Shown in pieces: positions 41,930 to 53,338 of a DNA stretch of 64,000 bases. The stretch's first letter is position 1. Each line of letters begins with the position of its first letter. A program made the translations under genes and the position numbers. The DNA is from Trichodelitschia bisporula (lineage: Eukaryota; Ascomycota; Dothideomycetes; Phaeotrichales; Phaeotrichaceae), in contig ML996691.1 of the NCBI GenBank assembly GCA_010356995.1, positions 782,211 through 846,210 of the forward strand. Direction: 5' to 3'. Below the pieces are notes generated by a model. It searched no databases. It saw only the letters and a program-made list of their open reading frames with translations, and was not told the DNA's origin.

Positions 41930-42580
41930 GGGTCTTCGTGATAGGCGTGGGGCGTTTGTGATGCATTGCGCATTGATGCTGGCTTTCGGCGAGATATCGT
42001 GTTGTCATTTGCTTTCAGGCGCCTAGGGTTTGCATTGAGCATCTTGACTACGGGTTGCCGGTATGGAGTTCAAAATTAGGAGTGGACAATTGCATATCCG
42101 ACGTCATAAAGCAGTCATATCAGTATGGTGTTCGCCCTCAGCAAATGTTCTTGGACGCGTTTCCATTCCTCAGGCTTGACAGCAAGCCCACTAGATGAAC
42201 AATCTGCCGCATGAAAAGGTAAAATATTACCGGCCAGGGCAAGCATACCTCCATCGACGGCCGAAGATCCGCAAGCGAAGATCCCATTCCCATCTTATCA
42301 TACATCCTGCAATCCAGCATATGGCCCGTCTAACAGGCTCAAGAAGGTCAACCCTGGAGAGACCAAATTCGGTTTCCAGCAGCTCGCCTCAACGCTCATC
42401 CCTAATCTAATACTCACCCCTAGGAATTCTAGGGAGGTACGAAGACAGAAGTGAAGAGAGCGTCATCCATGACATCATCATTATTTCAAAACAGACACCA
42501 CGCCACGTGGGTGTGCGGCGGGGGTAGAAGGTAAAAAAGGAAATGCGTGAGAACGAGTATGAAAGGTAAGCACGCAGCAT
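41930..42580. other. Convergent spacer, SURF6 (+) / FlbE-like gene (-)
   Basis: It contains the 3' flanks of both genes. Short frames at 42138-42410 are unsupported. Confidence 0.55.
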
Positions 42581-43500
42581 TCAGACAGCAGTACCGGGTG
42601 CGGAACCAATATGTTGGTGGTGGCCGTGGATGCCGTTCATGCCCTTAATGCCGTTTGTGTGCCCACGACCAGTATAAGGGCCATTTGGAAGCGGCGGATG
42701 TTGTGATAATGGCATCGCGGGTATATCGGTGTCTTGGTACATCGCCTGGCTGCGTAATGACTTGGAACTGGCCATTCGTCAGTACATCCACTTTGATAGA
42801 GATTAAGGCAATACCTCTTGGTCTTCCTCAGCGCAAAGAAATTCTTGATACCCTTTGCGGTCGATGGTCGGCTAGTCGTTGGCTGACCGGTTAGAAGCTA
42901 GTCGCACATGGCACATCCTGGAGGACTCACTCGCTCATCGCTAAATCTCGGGTTGCTACCTCCACTACCAGTACTCTTAGGGCTGAATAACCCTATTCCG
43001 TTCTTGATACTCTTGGCTTTATTCGCCTTGGTTGCACTGATGTTGAGCTCGTTGAAGCTAGTCGCTTCGAGAGGCAAAGGGGGGGCCCATCTCTCAGTAT
43101 CCCCGCAAACGACCACGAACCACGCGACCTTCTCTTCTGGCGCCAACTTGTCTCTCAGCTCCAGCAACGCGCTCCAAGTATCATTCGCGACGCCTTTTCC
43201 GCGTACTTCATCAACCTCACATCCCAATTTGACTTCATGTACAACATCGGCGACGTAGGCGAATGGCTGACTCTTGGACTCGACGGTTTCGTCCGTGGGA
43301 TCGTATTGCTCGACAAAGCGCAGATTTGGAAGGGCCGTCATGAGCTCAGGATATAGAGTCGAGAAGTTGTCGAGCAGCACTTGTCTCGTCTCCGGCGCCA
43401 TGAGCCACTCAGCCGCCGCATCGTCAAGGTTTTGCAGGATGATGTGGATGCGGATTAGCGGCCTAGGCCAGCGGAAACCGTGCACTAGGTATGTGGGCAT
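42581..43500 (-). CDS. Conserved fungal protein with a HGFRWPR N-terminus, FlbE-like
   Basis: Exons 43500-42931, 42882-42815 and 42767-42581 give 274 aa. The ATG at 43500 begins MPTYLVHGFRWPRPLIRIHI, followed by LQNLDDAAAEWLMAPET, LPNLRFVEQYDPTDE and LRDKLAPEEKVAWFVVVCGD. These blocks mirror the order in the Aspergillus developmental regulator FlbE (a '-GFRWPR-' start, 'HNLEDAAAEYL', 'IEQYDP', 'LRD-LA-GEKI-W'), so I call it FlbE-like. It lacks FlbE's acidic tail as I remember it and has instead a basic, Ser-rich tail (GIKNFFALRKTK) and a His/Gly-rich end, so it may be a sister family. Introns are 48 and 47 nt. Upstream frame without ATG is not counted. Confidence 0.75.
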
Positions 43501-45099
43501 CGTTCCGAGTCGGCGCAAGAAATTCGGGTACAGGGCTGAATCTGAGCAAGGCTGGCGCAGGGCGCAGGGGCGGATAACCGGTTTGGGTGTGGGAGTGGTT
43601 CGAGCGATGTGCAGAAGAGGCAAAGGCGACGGTTGTTATGGAAAGGGCCTCGTGTAGCGGGGAAGGGACCGGGACCGGAGTGGAGGGGGCTCAGGTCGGA
43701 GGTTGAAGAGGGTGGTAAAGCCGGTCGAGGGCCTGGATCACTGGCGCTGAGTGTGGAGGTGTTTGCTGTATGCGGAAAAGCGGTGGAGCCGGACTAGGGG
43801 AGAAGAAACCAAAGGATGCACGATGGGTGAGTGGAGAATGGTGGAGTAAAACGGTGATACGAAAAGCAGGTACCCTTTGGCACCTGTGCCGAAGTTGAGA
43901 AGCTTGACACGAAAGACGCGATCAGCAGTCCGCGCGAAAGTGGAGAGGACAATAGAAGAATTGCGCAAAAAGATAAAGGGACTGGGAGGAGAGAAGACGG
44001 CGCCAGACCCGGATGCTGCTAAAGGTGTGAAGGCGTGGAACGTGGGGAGGAAGAGAGCGTGTTGGTAGGATGAGGGTGGTGAGGTTCTACGGAGTTATGG
44101 GGAAAGGTCGCTCTAGGTCTCAATGGGGTTGGACCAACTGGGGGATCAATGCACGACTGGCACCCCTCCCCCCCCTGCGATGGGGGTGCATTGACCAGCG
44201 GACGAACCCAGGACTTGTATTCGATCATGTAGGTGGCTGACTGGCATGCAGACAGCGAGCCTTTTCCTATCAAAACTAATTTTCCTGAGGTGTCTGGAGC
44301 TTGTGTAGCGTTTGCCGGTGGCTGATAAAAGGATGGCTGATTAGACTACGAGACGAAGGACGGAAGGACCCGCGAACTTGCTCGGAATACGGCAACGATT
44401 CAAGGTGGGGAAAGGGGCGGCATAGAAAGCGTTCCCGAATCCCGATCGGGAGCGGGTACAGGATGAGGTCTGGGCTCGATCCGTGGGCGAGTATGAGGGG
44501 CAAGGTGGACGTTGAGTGGACAAACGAGGGACCAAATGAGGGCCTGGATGCCTGAGTACTGGGGGAGGGATCAGAACGCGGGCCCCGGGGGATCCATGCC
44601 CCGTACGGGCCGCTAGTCTTCCCGCTTGGGAAGGTTCGATCCTTTCCAAATCCATCCCATTCGTCCAGCCGAACTCGCGTGTGCCCCATCAAGGGACTAG
44701 AACTTACGACAGAGGGACGAGAGACACGAGAGGTTTGCTATGACATGTGTAGCTCCATCGTGATATCCCACCATCCATTCGACGCCTCGTAACATGTTCT
44801 ACACGCTCATATCAATCAAACACCGTCGCTCCTTTGTACTCCCCGCTTCATGCCATGCCTTGCAACGTGAGTACTGTACCTACCCAGCTCGGGCTTATCC
44901 AATGTCGTCGATTCGGCTTTGATCTCAAGTCATTTCTGTGTCACCCATAGCAACATCATGACATAAATATGATGCGGGGCTGGCAGTCATCGGAGCCGTC
45001 GTTATGCTTCCATATTTTTTCCGGAAGTATCGCAGTAGGCATAATAAATGAAATGCCGCGTGCCCAAGCGTGCTTGCCAAACCATTGCCAACAATATTA
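43501..45099. other. 1.6-kb region without a supported gene
   Basis: It lies between the FlbE-like gene promoter and the 3' end of the CDK-like kinase gene. Antisense pairs of frames at 44276-44692 have no domain. A GC-rich hairpin at 44146-44194 is listed separately. The FlbE-like leader side (43,500-43,800) is G-rich on plus, i.e. C-rich on the coding strand. Confidence 0.55.
44146..44194. repeat. Inverted repeat TCAATGCAC ... GTGCATTGA with C/G-rich loop
   Basis: Perfect 9-bp arms at 44146-44154 and 44186-44194 enclose 31 bases. The interior also carries GCACCCC (44159-44165), which can pair with GGGGTGC over part of the right arm, so two alternative stems compete. A C8 run lies in the loop. 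A terminator-like or RNA role is not supported. Confidence 0.7.
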
Positions 45100-46527
45100 T
45101 CATCCAGCAAGATATGCATGCTCCAAAACCTTGCCGGCCTCCAGCCGCTCGGTGCTCTGGTATCGGACGAGACCACTGACGAGATCCCTGCCAGCATCGG
45201 ACGTCTCAGGAAGTAATTCACTCCAAGGCTTAGGAGGATATTCTTTCCACAACATTTTGCTCCAGTCAGGAAATGATTGCAACTCCTACATCGGTTAGCA
45301 AATTCTTGATATTGCCTTTGACACTCACCGGCCAGACTTCATAGTTCGGAGTGCCGAGCTTCACGAAAATACTGTGAATTAGCTGCAAATCAGACCCCGG
45401 CTCTCCCGGTTCAAAGAGCGGCTCGGTCGAGGAAGTGACGACCTGGGCCGCTACACAACCAGCAGCCCATAGATCCAGACTACATCCGTACGAGACGCCG
45501 CCAAAGAGAAGCTCCGGTGCACGGTAGCTGGAAGTGCCAACATCAGTAATCTTGGTATCAGCCGGCTCCGAGTCCTTGTCACCTGGACACCAGGCAACAC
45601 CGAAGTCGCCGAGATAGGCGTGCCCACTGGGCGTCCTCATGAGAATGTTGGCAGGCTTCACATCACGATGGATGATCCCAAGAGAATGGAGGTACTGTAG
45701 AGCGCTGAACAAGTCCTTGAGGATTGATCGCCGTCGGGCTTCCGGTAAGTACTGCTGCTGGAGAAGTGCGTCTAAATCGTAGGGCATAAACGGAAAGACC
45801 AAGACCAGGTGGCCAGCCGCTTCGGAGAAGCTTTCCCACAGTGGAATTATCTGTGGGAAGACAGCCTTTTTGAGTATTCGGATTTCGCGTTCCGAGTTGT
45901 GAGGTGGTGCCATTGCGTTCATGTAGGTGACCTTGAGAGCTACGGCTGTACCAGGCTTCCCAGTGAAGTCTGGGGGAACATCTGAAGGCACGACGGCCCG
46001 GAAGATGTCTGAATGAAGACTGTCTTTATAGTGAGTGGCGTGGTGATATCGTCCAAATGCTTTCGTGGGAGCATTGCTGGCGACAACGGTGTCTTCAGCC
46101 TAGAGAAAGAAACTCAACACAAAGATCTGTCAGGGAAAGACAGATGAGGTACCTCTAAGTTTTCCACTATATCTGCGTTCCCGGTACCCCGAAGGGTCTC
46201 GAGAGCAGTATTGCAAAGAAGATGGTACTCCGACTATCGTTGATCAGGTAGGTAGTTGAGCACAAAGAACGACCGACTTACAGCGGACGTAGCTGCTCGA
46301 TGTGCCTCCTGCTCTAGCTGCTTTGCCGCGCGCGATGCCTCCACAGAATCCACATTAGGGTGCGCGCTTTTGTATGCCCCCGTGCTGCCGCGGTTAACTT
46401 AGTGCATGAATAGGAGCAGGGGCTTCGGTATCAAACACATCAGGATGGAGAGAGGTGGAGCGCACATTGTAGTCACGTATCCTAAGCGGTCCATGAAGGA
46501 CACATCTGAGTACCAGTCTGTGGCCAT
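45100..46527 (-). CDS. CDK-like serine/threonine kinase (fungal CAK/Csk1-like)
   Basis: Five exons (46527-46466, 46384-46282, 46233-46153, 46099-45329, 45285-45100) total 1,203 nt, 400 aa, all phases closing. The N-terminus MATDWYSDVSFMDRLGYVTT is followed by a helical 90-residue extension with EASRAAKQLEQEAHRAATSA. The kinase domain has AVALKVTY (ATP lysine), FMPYDLDALL, IIHRDVKPANILM, YLGDFGVAW, VGTSSYRAPELLFGG and SLDLWAAGCVAAQ, so all catalytic residues are present. The glycine loop is degenerate. Overall it resembles fungal CDK-activating kinases (Csk1/CAK-like) that phosphorylate the Cdk T-loop; that substrate is an inference. The first donor (AT|GTGCGC) is the weakest splice call. TTTATAAAT directly abuts the chosen ATG. 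Confidence 0.8.
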
Positions 46528-47133
46528 ATTTATAAAGAGATATCGCGTGCGATCGCATTACTGTGCAGCAGGCACGCGTACTTGATGAACAGTGGGGGGA
46601 AGTGTGCCCGCTGTGGCGGTACACTTTGCTGTGGAGCTCTCCCCACGCACGAGCCACGCGGGAGCTCCCCGACCCAGTTAGGCAGTCTGTTGGTAACTTC
46701 AGGAAACGCGATGGAAAGCCAGCGGTCCGCAGTGGGCTATGATACGTGGTGAAAATCCGGACGTCAATGACGAGCAATTGCAATTGGACGCACTACCTAG
46801 TATCCTTCAATTTTCAGTTCGGCGTGAAGGGAGGTGTGCCCTAGAATGTAAAAGAAAGGAAAATAGTCGAGTACTTCCTGGCCTCACGCAACCCCCCCTC
46901 TTACCGCTCCAGCCAACCAGCGTTCGAGTTGTAGAGAGCCAAGCCAGTCTTGGCCAGCTCTGTGTCGTCGCTCGCCCACCTGCATCGTCCGCATCACCAG
47001 CTTACACGTACACAACCCCATTCCCCTCGACCACGCATTGCAGCTTGACTACAGCTGCGCTGGCCTTCACTTTCATCGATGTGACCCACCGTCGGCCCCT
47101 CCCCACCTTCTTGTTATTGATTTTGCTCTCAAA
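46528..47133. promoter_or_regulatory. 606-bp divergent promoter region, CDK-like kinase (-) / SYP1 (+)
   Basis: A TATAAA-like motif on the minus strand at about 46,528-46,535 directly precedes the kinase ATG. The SYP1 side becomes C-rich from 46,880. No other gene is seen. Confidence 0.55.
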
Positions 47134-50100
47134 ATGGATCTCTCTCGCCAGGAATACCCGTCGATTCTGGTCAGCGCATCCCCTCCCTCCCCGTCCTTCC
47201 AGCCCGCGCGCCAGCCCTGCCCGCCCTTACCCAAATACTAACCACTGTGATCGCAGGCGCACCTCAATCCGTCTCAGTCGGTGAAGCTCCTCAACGATCG
47301 TCTCAAACATATCAACAAACTCAACACAGACATCGCCGACTGGCTCCAAGTATGTCGCGCGCCTTCCCGCCGCTACCTTAGCGATCCGGCCAAATGTTCT
47401 AACAGTTGCTAGGAGCGTCGTCGCCTTGAAGAATCGTACGCAAACGGACTTCGGAAGTTGGCCCAGAGACAGCTCGCGGATGAAGGCTCCGATCTTGGGT
47501 ACGTGCGGCATTTTCGCTGTGCTGTCCCCACCATTCCAGGCTTACAAGGCTAATTTGGTTCCCCTCAACAGCATCTTCACTACTCCGTGGCAAAAGATAA
47601 TCAGCTCGTTACAAGCCACTGCCGAATCGCATTATGCCCTCGCGCAGAACATAGAAGCCGACGTCGAACGGCCGCTCCGAGACTTTGCCGCATCGAACCG
47701 AGATGTGCAGGCTATGAACAACATTACCAGCAACCTCCAAACCATCGCAAAGGATTTCGACAGTGCAAATCGGAAAGCGGAGAAGTTGAGAGAGAAAGGC
47801 GGCAAGGCTGCAGCCGGTAAAGTCGCGACTGCTGCATCGGACGTTGAAAGTGCACAGGGACAGTGGGAGTCCCAGGCTCCGTACGTGTTCGAGCGCCTCC
47901 AAGCTGTCGACGAGAGCAGGGTCGACCATCTTCGGAACCTCTTGACGCAGTATCAGACTCACGTCATCGAGTCGACGTCTACTGGAAGTAACGCTGCGGA
48001 GGCGTGCTTGAATGCTTTGCTTAATGTGCAAACTGCGGACGAGATCAAGACATTCGCCATGAGATTCACCCAAAACCGACCTTCTACCGGAGGTAGACAG
48101 CGGAGCGCTGCAGGATCCACAGGCCCTGTGACTCCGATCGGCTCTACTCTGGCTGCGCCGAGTCCCTCGCATCACGACGATGATGGGAGTCAGCGGTCCA
48201 GTTCATTCCAGGATCGTCCGGACAAGGCTAGACCGAGTTTTGGGGGCTTGAAGCGACTGGGAACCGTCATCGGACGTCGGCGGCAGAGCACCCACCCATA
48301 TGGCCCGAGCATGTCGCCGGAACGGAAGAAGTCTTCTTCTAATATCGGCAATGCCTTCGGACATTTCGGTAAGAAGAAGGAAGCACATCAACCTGCAGAC
48401 TCGCAGCTGGCTCCTCCTCCCGCCCAGGCGCAGGCTGAGAGTAGCCCGCGGCCCTCGGATTCCATGCCGTCGCCGGAGCTGGAACACGCCGCTCCGGAGC
48501 GTGTCAATGGCACCACTACACTTCTGGAGAGTGTGGCAGAATCCGATACTCTCCCTGGTCTGTCGAACGGGACTCAAGATGCGCCTCCGAAGCTCCAGGA
48601 GCCTCTTCAGCCGACACCTGCATTTACTCCTGTGCCAGAGCCAGCTAAAAGTGCCGAGGCGATATCTCCACCTTCTGGTTTGGATGCTATGACGGCTGCC
48701 CTGGATGAAGCTGCTGCGTAAGTTTTGAATTTGAATTGGCACACCCTACTAACCAGCTAGGTTGAACGAATCGTCGCAGCCGTCTTTTAAGCTTGACATC
48801 CGAAATGCTCCGATCGAAGAGGAAGATGCGGATGCGTCTGTTGCCGTTGCAAATGTTGCCAATGCGCTGCGTGCGGTATGTGTCCCATATTCTCCGCACT
48901 TCCAAGCTAATACCAGACAGCAAGCCGCCCCACGTAGGAATCTCGGTACAGTGCGTGGCCGTCGGGATCGCAACACTATCCTCGTAATGAACACCCAGAC
49001 ACCTGTACTTGAGCCACCAAGGGCAGACTCTCCAGCTCCGAACTCGGCCCCCCTTCCCGCCTCAGTTCCAGCATCATCATCACTCCCAACCTCCCCTGCC
49101 ACGCTCCCCCTAACCCCCCTGCCTCTCACACCTAGCGCCACTCCTCCCGCACAACAGTCGCAATTCAAGCTTCCTCACCGGCCAACGTTAGGGACGGAGG
49201 ACCATACCATGTCCGATACGCACTCCATCCGGTCCGGGCGATCTGTCAGCAGTTCTCTCAGCACCATAAAGCACCCAGATATGCATGATCCCGGCCTCAA
49301 CGCCTCCATCGTAGAAACTGTCAGCACCTGGTTCAAAGACGGGGTCGTGACACGCACCGTCGTGTTGGGTGAGCTGGCACTGGCCTACAATCCTGCAGAC
49401 TGGACCGAACCTCTGGGAACAGACACCATCCGTCTTGAAAACTTTTCCGCCTTGGAGAAGGTCGCTCCCAACCCCGCCTTCATTGAAGCGGTTCCGGACA
49501 GTCCGGGAAGCTTCCACGTGACTAGATCTAACATCCTCAAGACGGCAGTTGCCTTCAAGTACCAAGTACGACTTTCAGAACCTACTTACGCCACTTATGC
49601 ACCCATTCTTATTACATCCGCGTGGAAGGTTGAGTTGTCGCAGGCTTCTGTCTTGCTGCACTACTCCTTCAACCCCGCGTTCGCGGACCAGCTTGAGGAA
49701 GGCGCCACTTCCGTTACACTGAGCGATGTCGTTTTAATGGCCCACCTCGACCCATCGGGCGCGCGGTCCAAGAGCTGCAAGTCCATGAACGGCGGCATCT
49801 TTGCGCGTGAGCGCAACATGGTGTACTGGCGGCTCGGAGAGGTGACGCTGACGCACGACGAGCCGGCCAAGGCGCTGCGTGCGCGCTTCTTTACGGAGAC
49901 GGAGGCCAAGCCTGGGAACGTGGAGGCGCGGTGGACGATCCCGTCGGAGCGCGTTGCGAAGCTGGGGACCGGGGCCGGGCTGGGCGTCAGCACGATCGAT
50001 GTCCCAAAGGTGGTACAGGAGACAGAGACGGAAGGTGACGGGGAAGCGGATCCGTTCGCTGACGAAGGCGTTCCAATCCCGCGGACGCCTGTCGTGGTGT

Positions 50101-50165
50101 GGAAGAAATTGGAGGCTATCAAGAGGTGGAGGAGCGGAACATATGTGTCTGCCTCCAGCTTGTAA
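47134..50165 (+). CDS. SYP1: Syp1/FCHo endocytic adaptor (F-BAR and mu-homology domain)
   Basis: Six exons (47134-47169, 47257-47349, 47413-47498, 47572-48717, 48761-48875, 48921-50165) total 2,721 nt, 906 aa. Syp1/FCHo nucleates clathrin-coated pits: the F-BAR domain bends membrane and the muHD binds cargo and Ede1/Eps15. The F-BAR domain starts at about residue 6 (YPSILAHLNPSQSVKLLND, then ERRRLEESYANGLRKLAQR). A long Ser/Pro-rich linker carries AGTIRGRRD-like LGTVRGRRDRNTILV. The muHD occupies about 615-906, from GLNASIVETVSTWFKDG to VVWKKLEAIKRWRSGTYVS. The fifth intron is 45 nt, stop-free and divisible by three, so retention would insert 15 residues. No key block is missing. Confidence 0.93.
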
Positions 50166-51155
50166 GGTTGAAGGTCGGAGGAACCATGTAGACATAATCA
50201 CGTTCATTTGATTTTTCCTTGTCTGTTATCGGTACGTATGGAAGGGGGCAAATGATACCGCTGTCGGTCCATTAACACATTAGGAGCGGCTGTTGTTCGC
50301 GAGGGAGATGTTTTGGATTCTTGTGTATGCATAGTAGTATCCTGACTTTTTATAGCTCATCAGCACCGAGCATACTGGGCTCGAGAGCTGCCATTGAAGA
50401 CATAATTAGAGGAGTCTGCCACCTGGGATGGAATATCGTGTCCGATGTACGTTCCGGATACCCGCAAACGACTGCGCTTGGCTAGCATGTGCGCCTAACA
50501 AGAGTGAATATTGTGTACGCAGTAGCAGTTTGCCGAGGGGTTTGGCGCAACGCGGCTCTGCGCTTAGCGCGAACTATGAGCTCATGGACTGGAGAATCGA
50601 GATCTTGGGGTGTACCTTGATGTCCAGCGAGTGCTTAAGAACTGAGGCGAAACGATAACGTGTTCTTGACCATAAAGATGTCATCAAGCATAGTTTACCG
50701 TAATCTAATAGCTATTCCGATCATCATCACCTCCATCTCTCGCTGTAATAGTATTTTCTCATTCCCATATCAAAGACAGGTTAAGAGGGGAAAGAGACCG
50801 GATTGCGTATTTCCGTAATGCTCCCTTGCTCCATCCACTGCCACGAGGCCCGGCATCTCATCTTGGCATCTGTGGAGTGTGACGAGCGCCACGGCACCCC
50901 TTTGATCAGGGCCGTGCAGGGTACTCCTCGTGCTGCAGACAACTTCGAGCAATGTGACCCCAAAGTCTCCCACACCGCCGTTGTTCATCGTTCCCCTCCC
51001 CGCATTTGTCTACACCCTCCTTTGAAGTCGCATGCTTTTGCTTCGTACATTTCCATAGCATTGTCCCTTCGAACGGCCGCAGCATTCTGCGCCGGACGCC
51101 TTAATACATCTCACTTCCTCGCCCCCTCGATAGTAACATCTTCGAAACACCAACA
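50166..51155. other. Intergenic region, SYP1 to the SLC35C2-like gene
   Basis: No gene is supported; frames of up to 165 codons near 50803-51300 end inside the next gene and show no domain. The last 200 bases are the pyrimidine-rich leader of the transporter gene. Confidence 0.55.
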
Positions 51156-52859
51156 ATGCACCCGTCGCGCCGTCACAACACCTCCATCTCCTCGGCGAGT
51201 GCGAATGTCGGCGGCACGGCTAAATACCGTAGCACCACCGCATCCCCTCCGAACGGCGACGACGCGCACGGCAACGTTTCGGAGCACTCGGGCGACATGA
51301 CGAGTAGCGAGGATATGGAGATGTCGGACATGATGTCTGACGAGGGCCTCGAGGACGATGAGGAGACGGGATTGACGAGTCGCGATCGGCAGAAAAGGCG
51401 AAGGCGCAAGCGGCGCAATACCCAGCTGGGCCAGCGCATCGTGCCGGATGAGGGAAGCATGAGGAAAGAGGAGGAGAAGCTGGCGCGGAAAAGCTTTTGG
51501 GCGGCAACAGTTGGGAATGCGGTATTGATTGGTCTTTGGTATCTCTTTTCGATATCCATCACGGTGGTAGGTTTGGTGTGGCGCGGGCGGCCGTCGGAAC
51601 GCGCTGACACCTTCGCAGTACAACAAGTGGATGTTCAAGGAGGAGGATGGGAAACAGAAGATCGTGTTTCCTTTTCCGCTTTTCACCACCTGTGTCCATA
51701 TGATGGTCCAGTTTTCTCTGGCGTCTCTCGTTCTCTTTCTCATGCCGCGGTTTCGTCCACGACAAGGTGTTATCGACTCTCACAACCTCCTCCACCCCCA
51801 GACAAGCCGCGATGGCAGCCATGCGGCGGACCTGAAAAAGCCCTTGATGACAAAATGGTTCTACTTCACACGCATTGGACCTTGCGGCGCTGCTACCGGG
51901 TTGGACATTGGTCTCGGGAACATGAGCTTGCGGTTCATCTCGATGACCTTCTACAGTAAGTGAATCCGTGAAATTATGATGGGATATGCTGACGGCGTGG
52001 AGCAATGTGCAAGTCATCCGTCCTCGGCTTCGTGCTCATCTTCGCCTTCCTTTTCCGTCTCGAGAAACCGTCGTGGAAGCTGTTGGCAATCATCACGACC
52101 ATGACGATCGGCGTCGTCATGATGGTCGCTGGAGAAACAGCCTTCGACGTCCTCGGATTTATCCTCGTCATGTCGGCAGCCGCGTCGTCCGGGTTCCGCT
52201 GGTCCCTCACCCAAATTCTGCTCCTCCGCAATCCTGCCACCTCCAATCCCTTTTCATCAATCTTCTTCCTCGCTCCGATCATGTTTGTGACTCTCCTTGT
52301 CATCGCCATACCCGTGGAAGGCTTCGTCGACCTCTACGCGGCGTTCCAGGTGCTGGCCTCCGTGCATGGTACTTTGCTCAGCATTGGAATTTTGCTATTT
52401 CCTGGATGTTTGGCCTTTGCCATGACGGCTTCGGAGTTCGCTTTGCTGCAGCGTACAAGCGTCGTCACTCTAAGCATTTGCGGCATCTTCAAGGAGGTGC
52501 TCACCATCAGCACAGCGACCATCGTCTTCGACGACAAGCTGACGCTCATCAATTTTACGGGCCTGCTGGTGACGATTGCCACCATTGCCGCGTACAATTA
52601 TATCAAAATGAAGCAGATGCGCGAAGATGCTCAGGCTGCAGCGCACCTTGCTGTCGAGCAAGAATATGCGCCCGTTCTGCTGGCCGATCCGGACCGCGTG
52701 CGAGGTCTTAGCCCCAAGAATGAAGCACGACGAACAAGCACTGGCGAGTTGATTCGTAGCTCACTGAGCATGCCCGTGGGTGGCTCATCTGTCGCACGGC
52801 CCGGGAGTGACAGCCCGACACGGCAGTCGCCGATCAAGAGGCCTGAGGATTTGGAATAG
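51156..52859 (+). CDS. SLC35C2/Ymd8-like triose-phosphate-translocator-fold transporter
   Basis: Three exons (51156-51566, 51619-51955, 52003-52859) give 534 aa. The TPT/nucleotide-sugar transporter domain (about 115-450) has ten predicted helices: FWAATVGNAVLIGLWYLFSI, YNKWMFKEEDGKQKIVFPFP, GLDIGLGNMSLRFISMTFYT followed by MCKSSVLGFVLIFAFLFRLE, then SAAASSGFRWSLTQILL. The 'FYTMCKSS' motif is diagnostic of SLC35C2-type members, placed in Golgi membranes in other species; the substrate is unknown. The N-terminal 100 residues are acidic then Arg/Lys-rich and cytoplasmic. Intron 2 (47 nt) ends in GAG after a GCTGAC branch site; only this acceptor restores the motif. Confidence 0.9.
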
Positions 52860-53338
52860 AGTATCAGTTACGGCAATCGATTCTTGGGTTCGGGCGTTTT
52901 GGGGATCCTGCATTTGAGAGGCATACGGGCGCATGGCATAGTCCGTGGCTGGACGCTGCTTGTGGGAGGCTTGTAGGCTATGGATGCACTGGAGGCGTTT
53001 ACTATTCTTGGGAGGGGGAACGAAGAAATTCGACAGAGTCTTATGGCTGGTAGATATTTGATGGACACGAAGTATATAACTGCTGATATCCAGCATTGGC
53101 GTATTCCTAACTATCGCTCCAGTCACTCAGTGACGTCTTTGAGTGCCGCTTATATCCCGTGACCTCGTGATGTTCGCGACTTCGTGGCGTTTACCCAACA
53201 AGACCAAACCTCAATTCATTCGCCGAGTGCTGCCTGCTTAGCTAGTGCAAACACCTTACAACCCCTCCCGACGCGTCCATCAGCCGCAGAAACGGGTTTA
53301 CAACATGCAAAGCCGTCGCCCACAATCTCGATGCAGTA
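52860..53338. other. Intergenic spacer, SLC35C2-like to CUE-AlkB-GRF gene
   Basis: 3' UTR and promoter sequence, A/T-richer in the middle (53,050-53,160). No gene is seen. Confidence 0.5.

Noticed and set aside
44276-44692. Antiparallel open frames in the spacer between the FlbE-like and CDK-like genes
   Set aside because: Sense and antisense frames are both open in GC-rich DNA and no family motif or intron is present.
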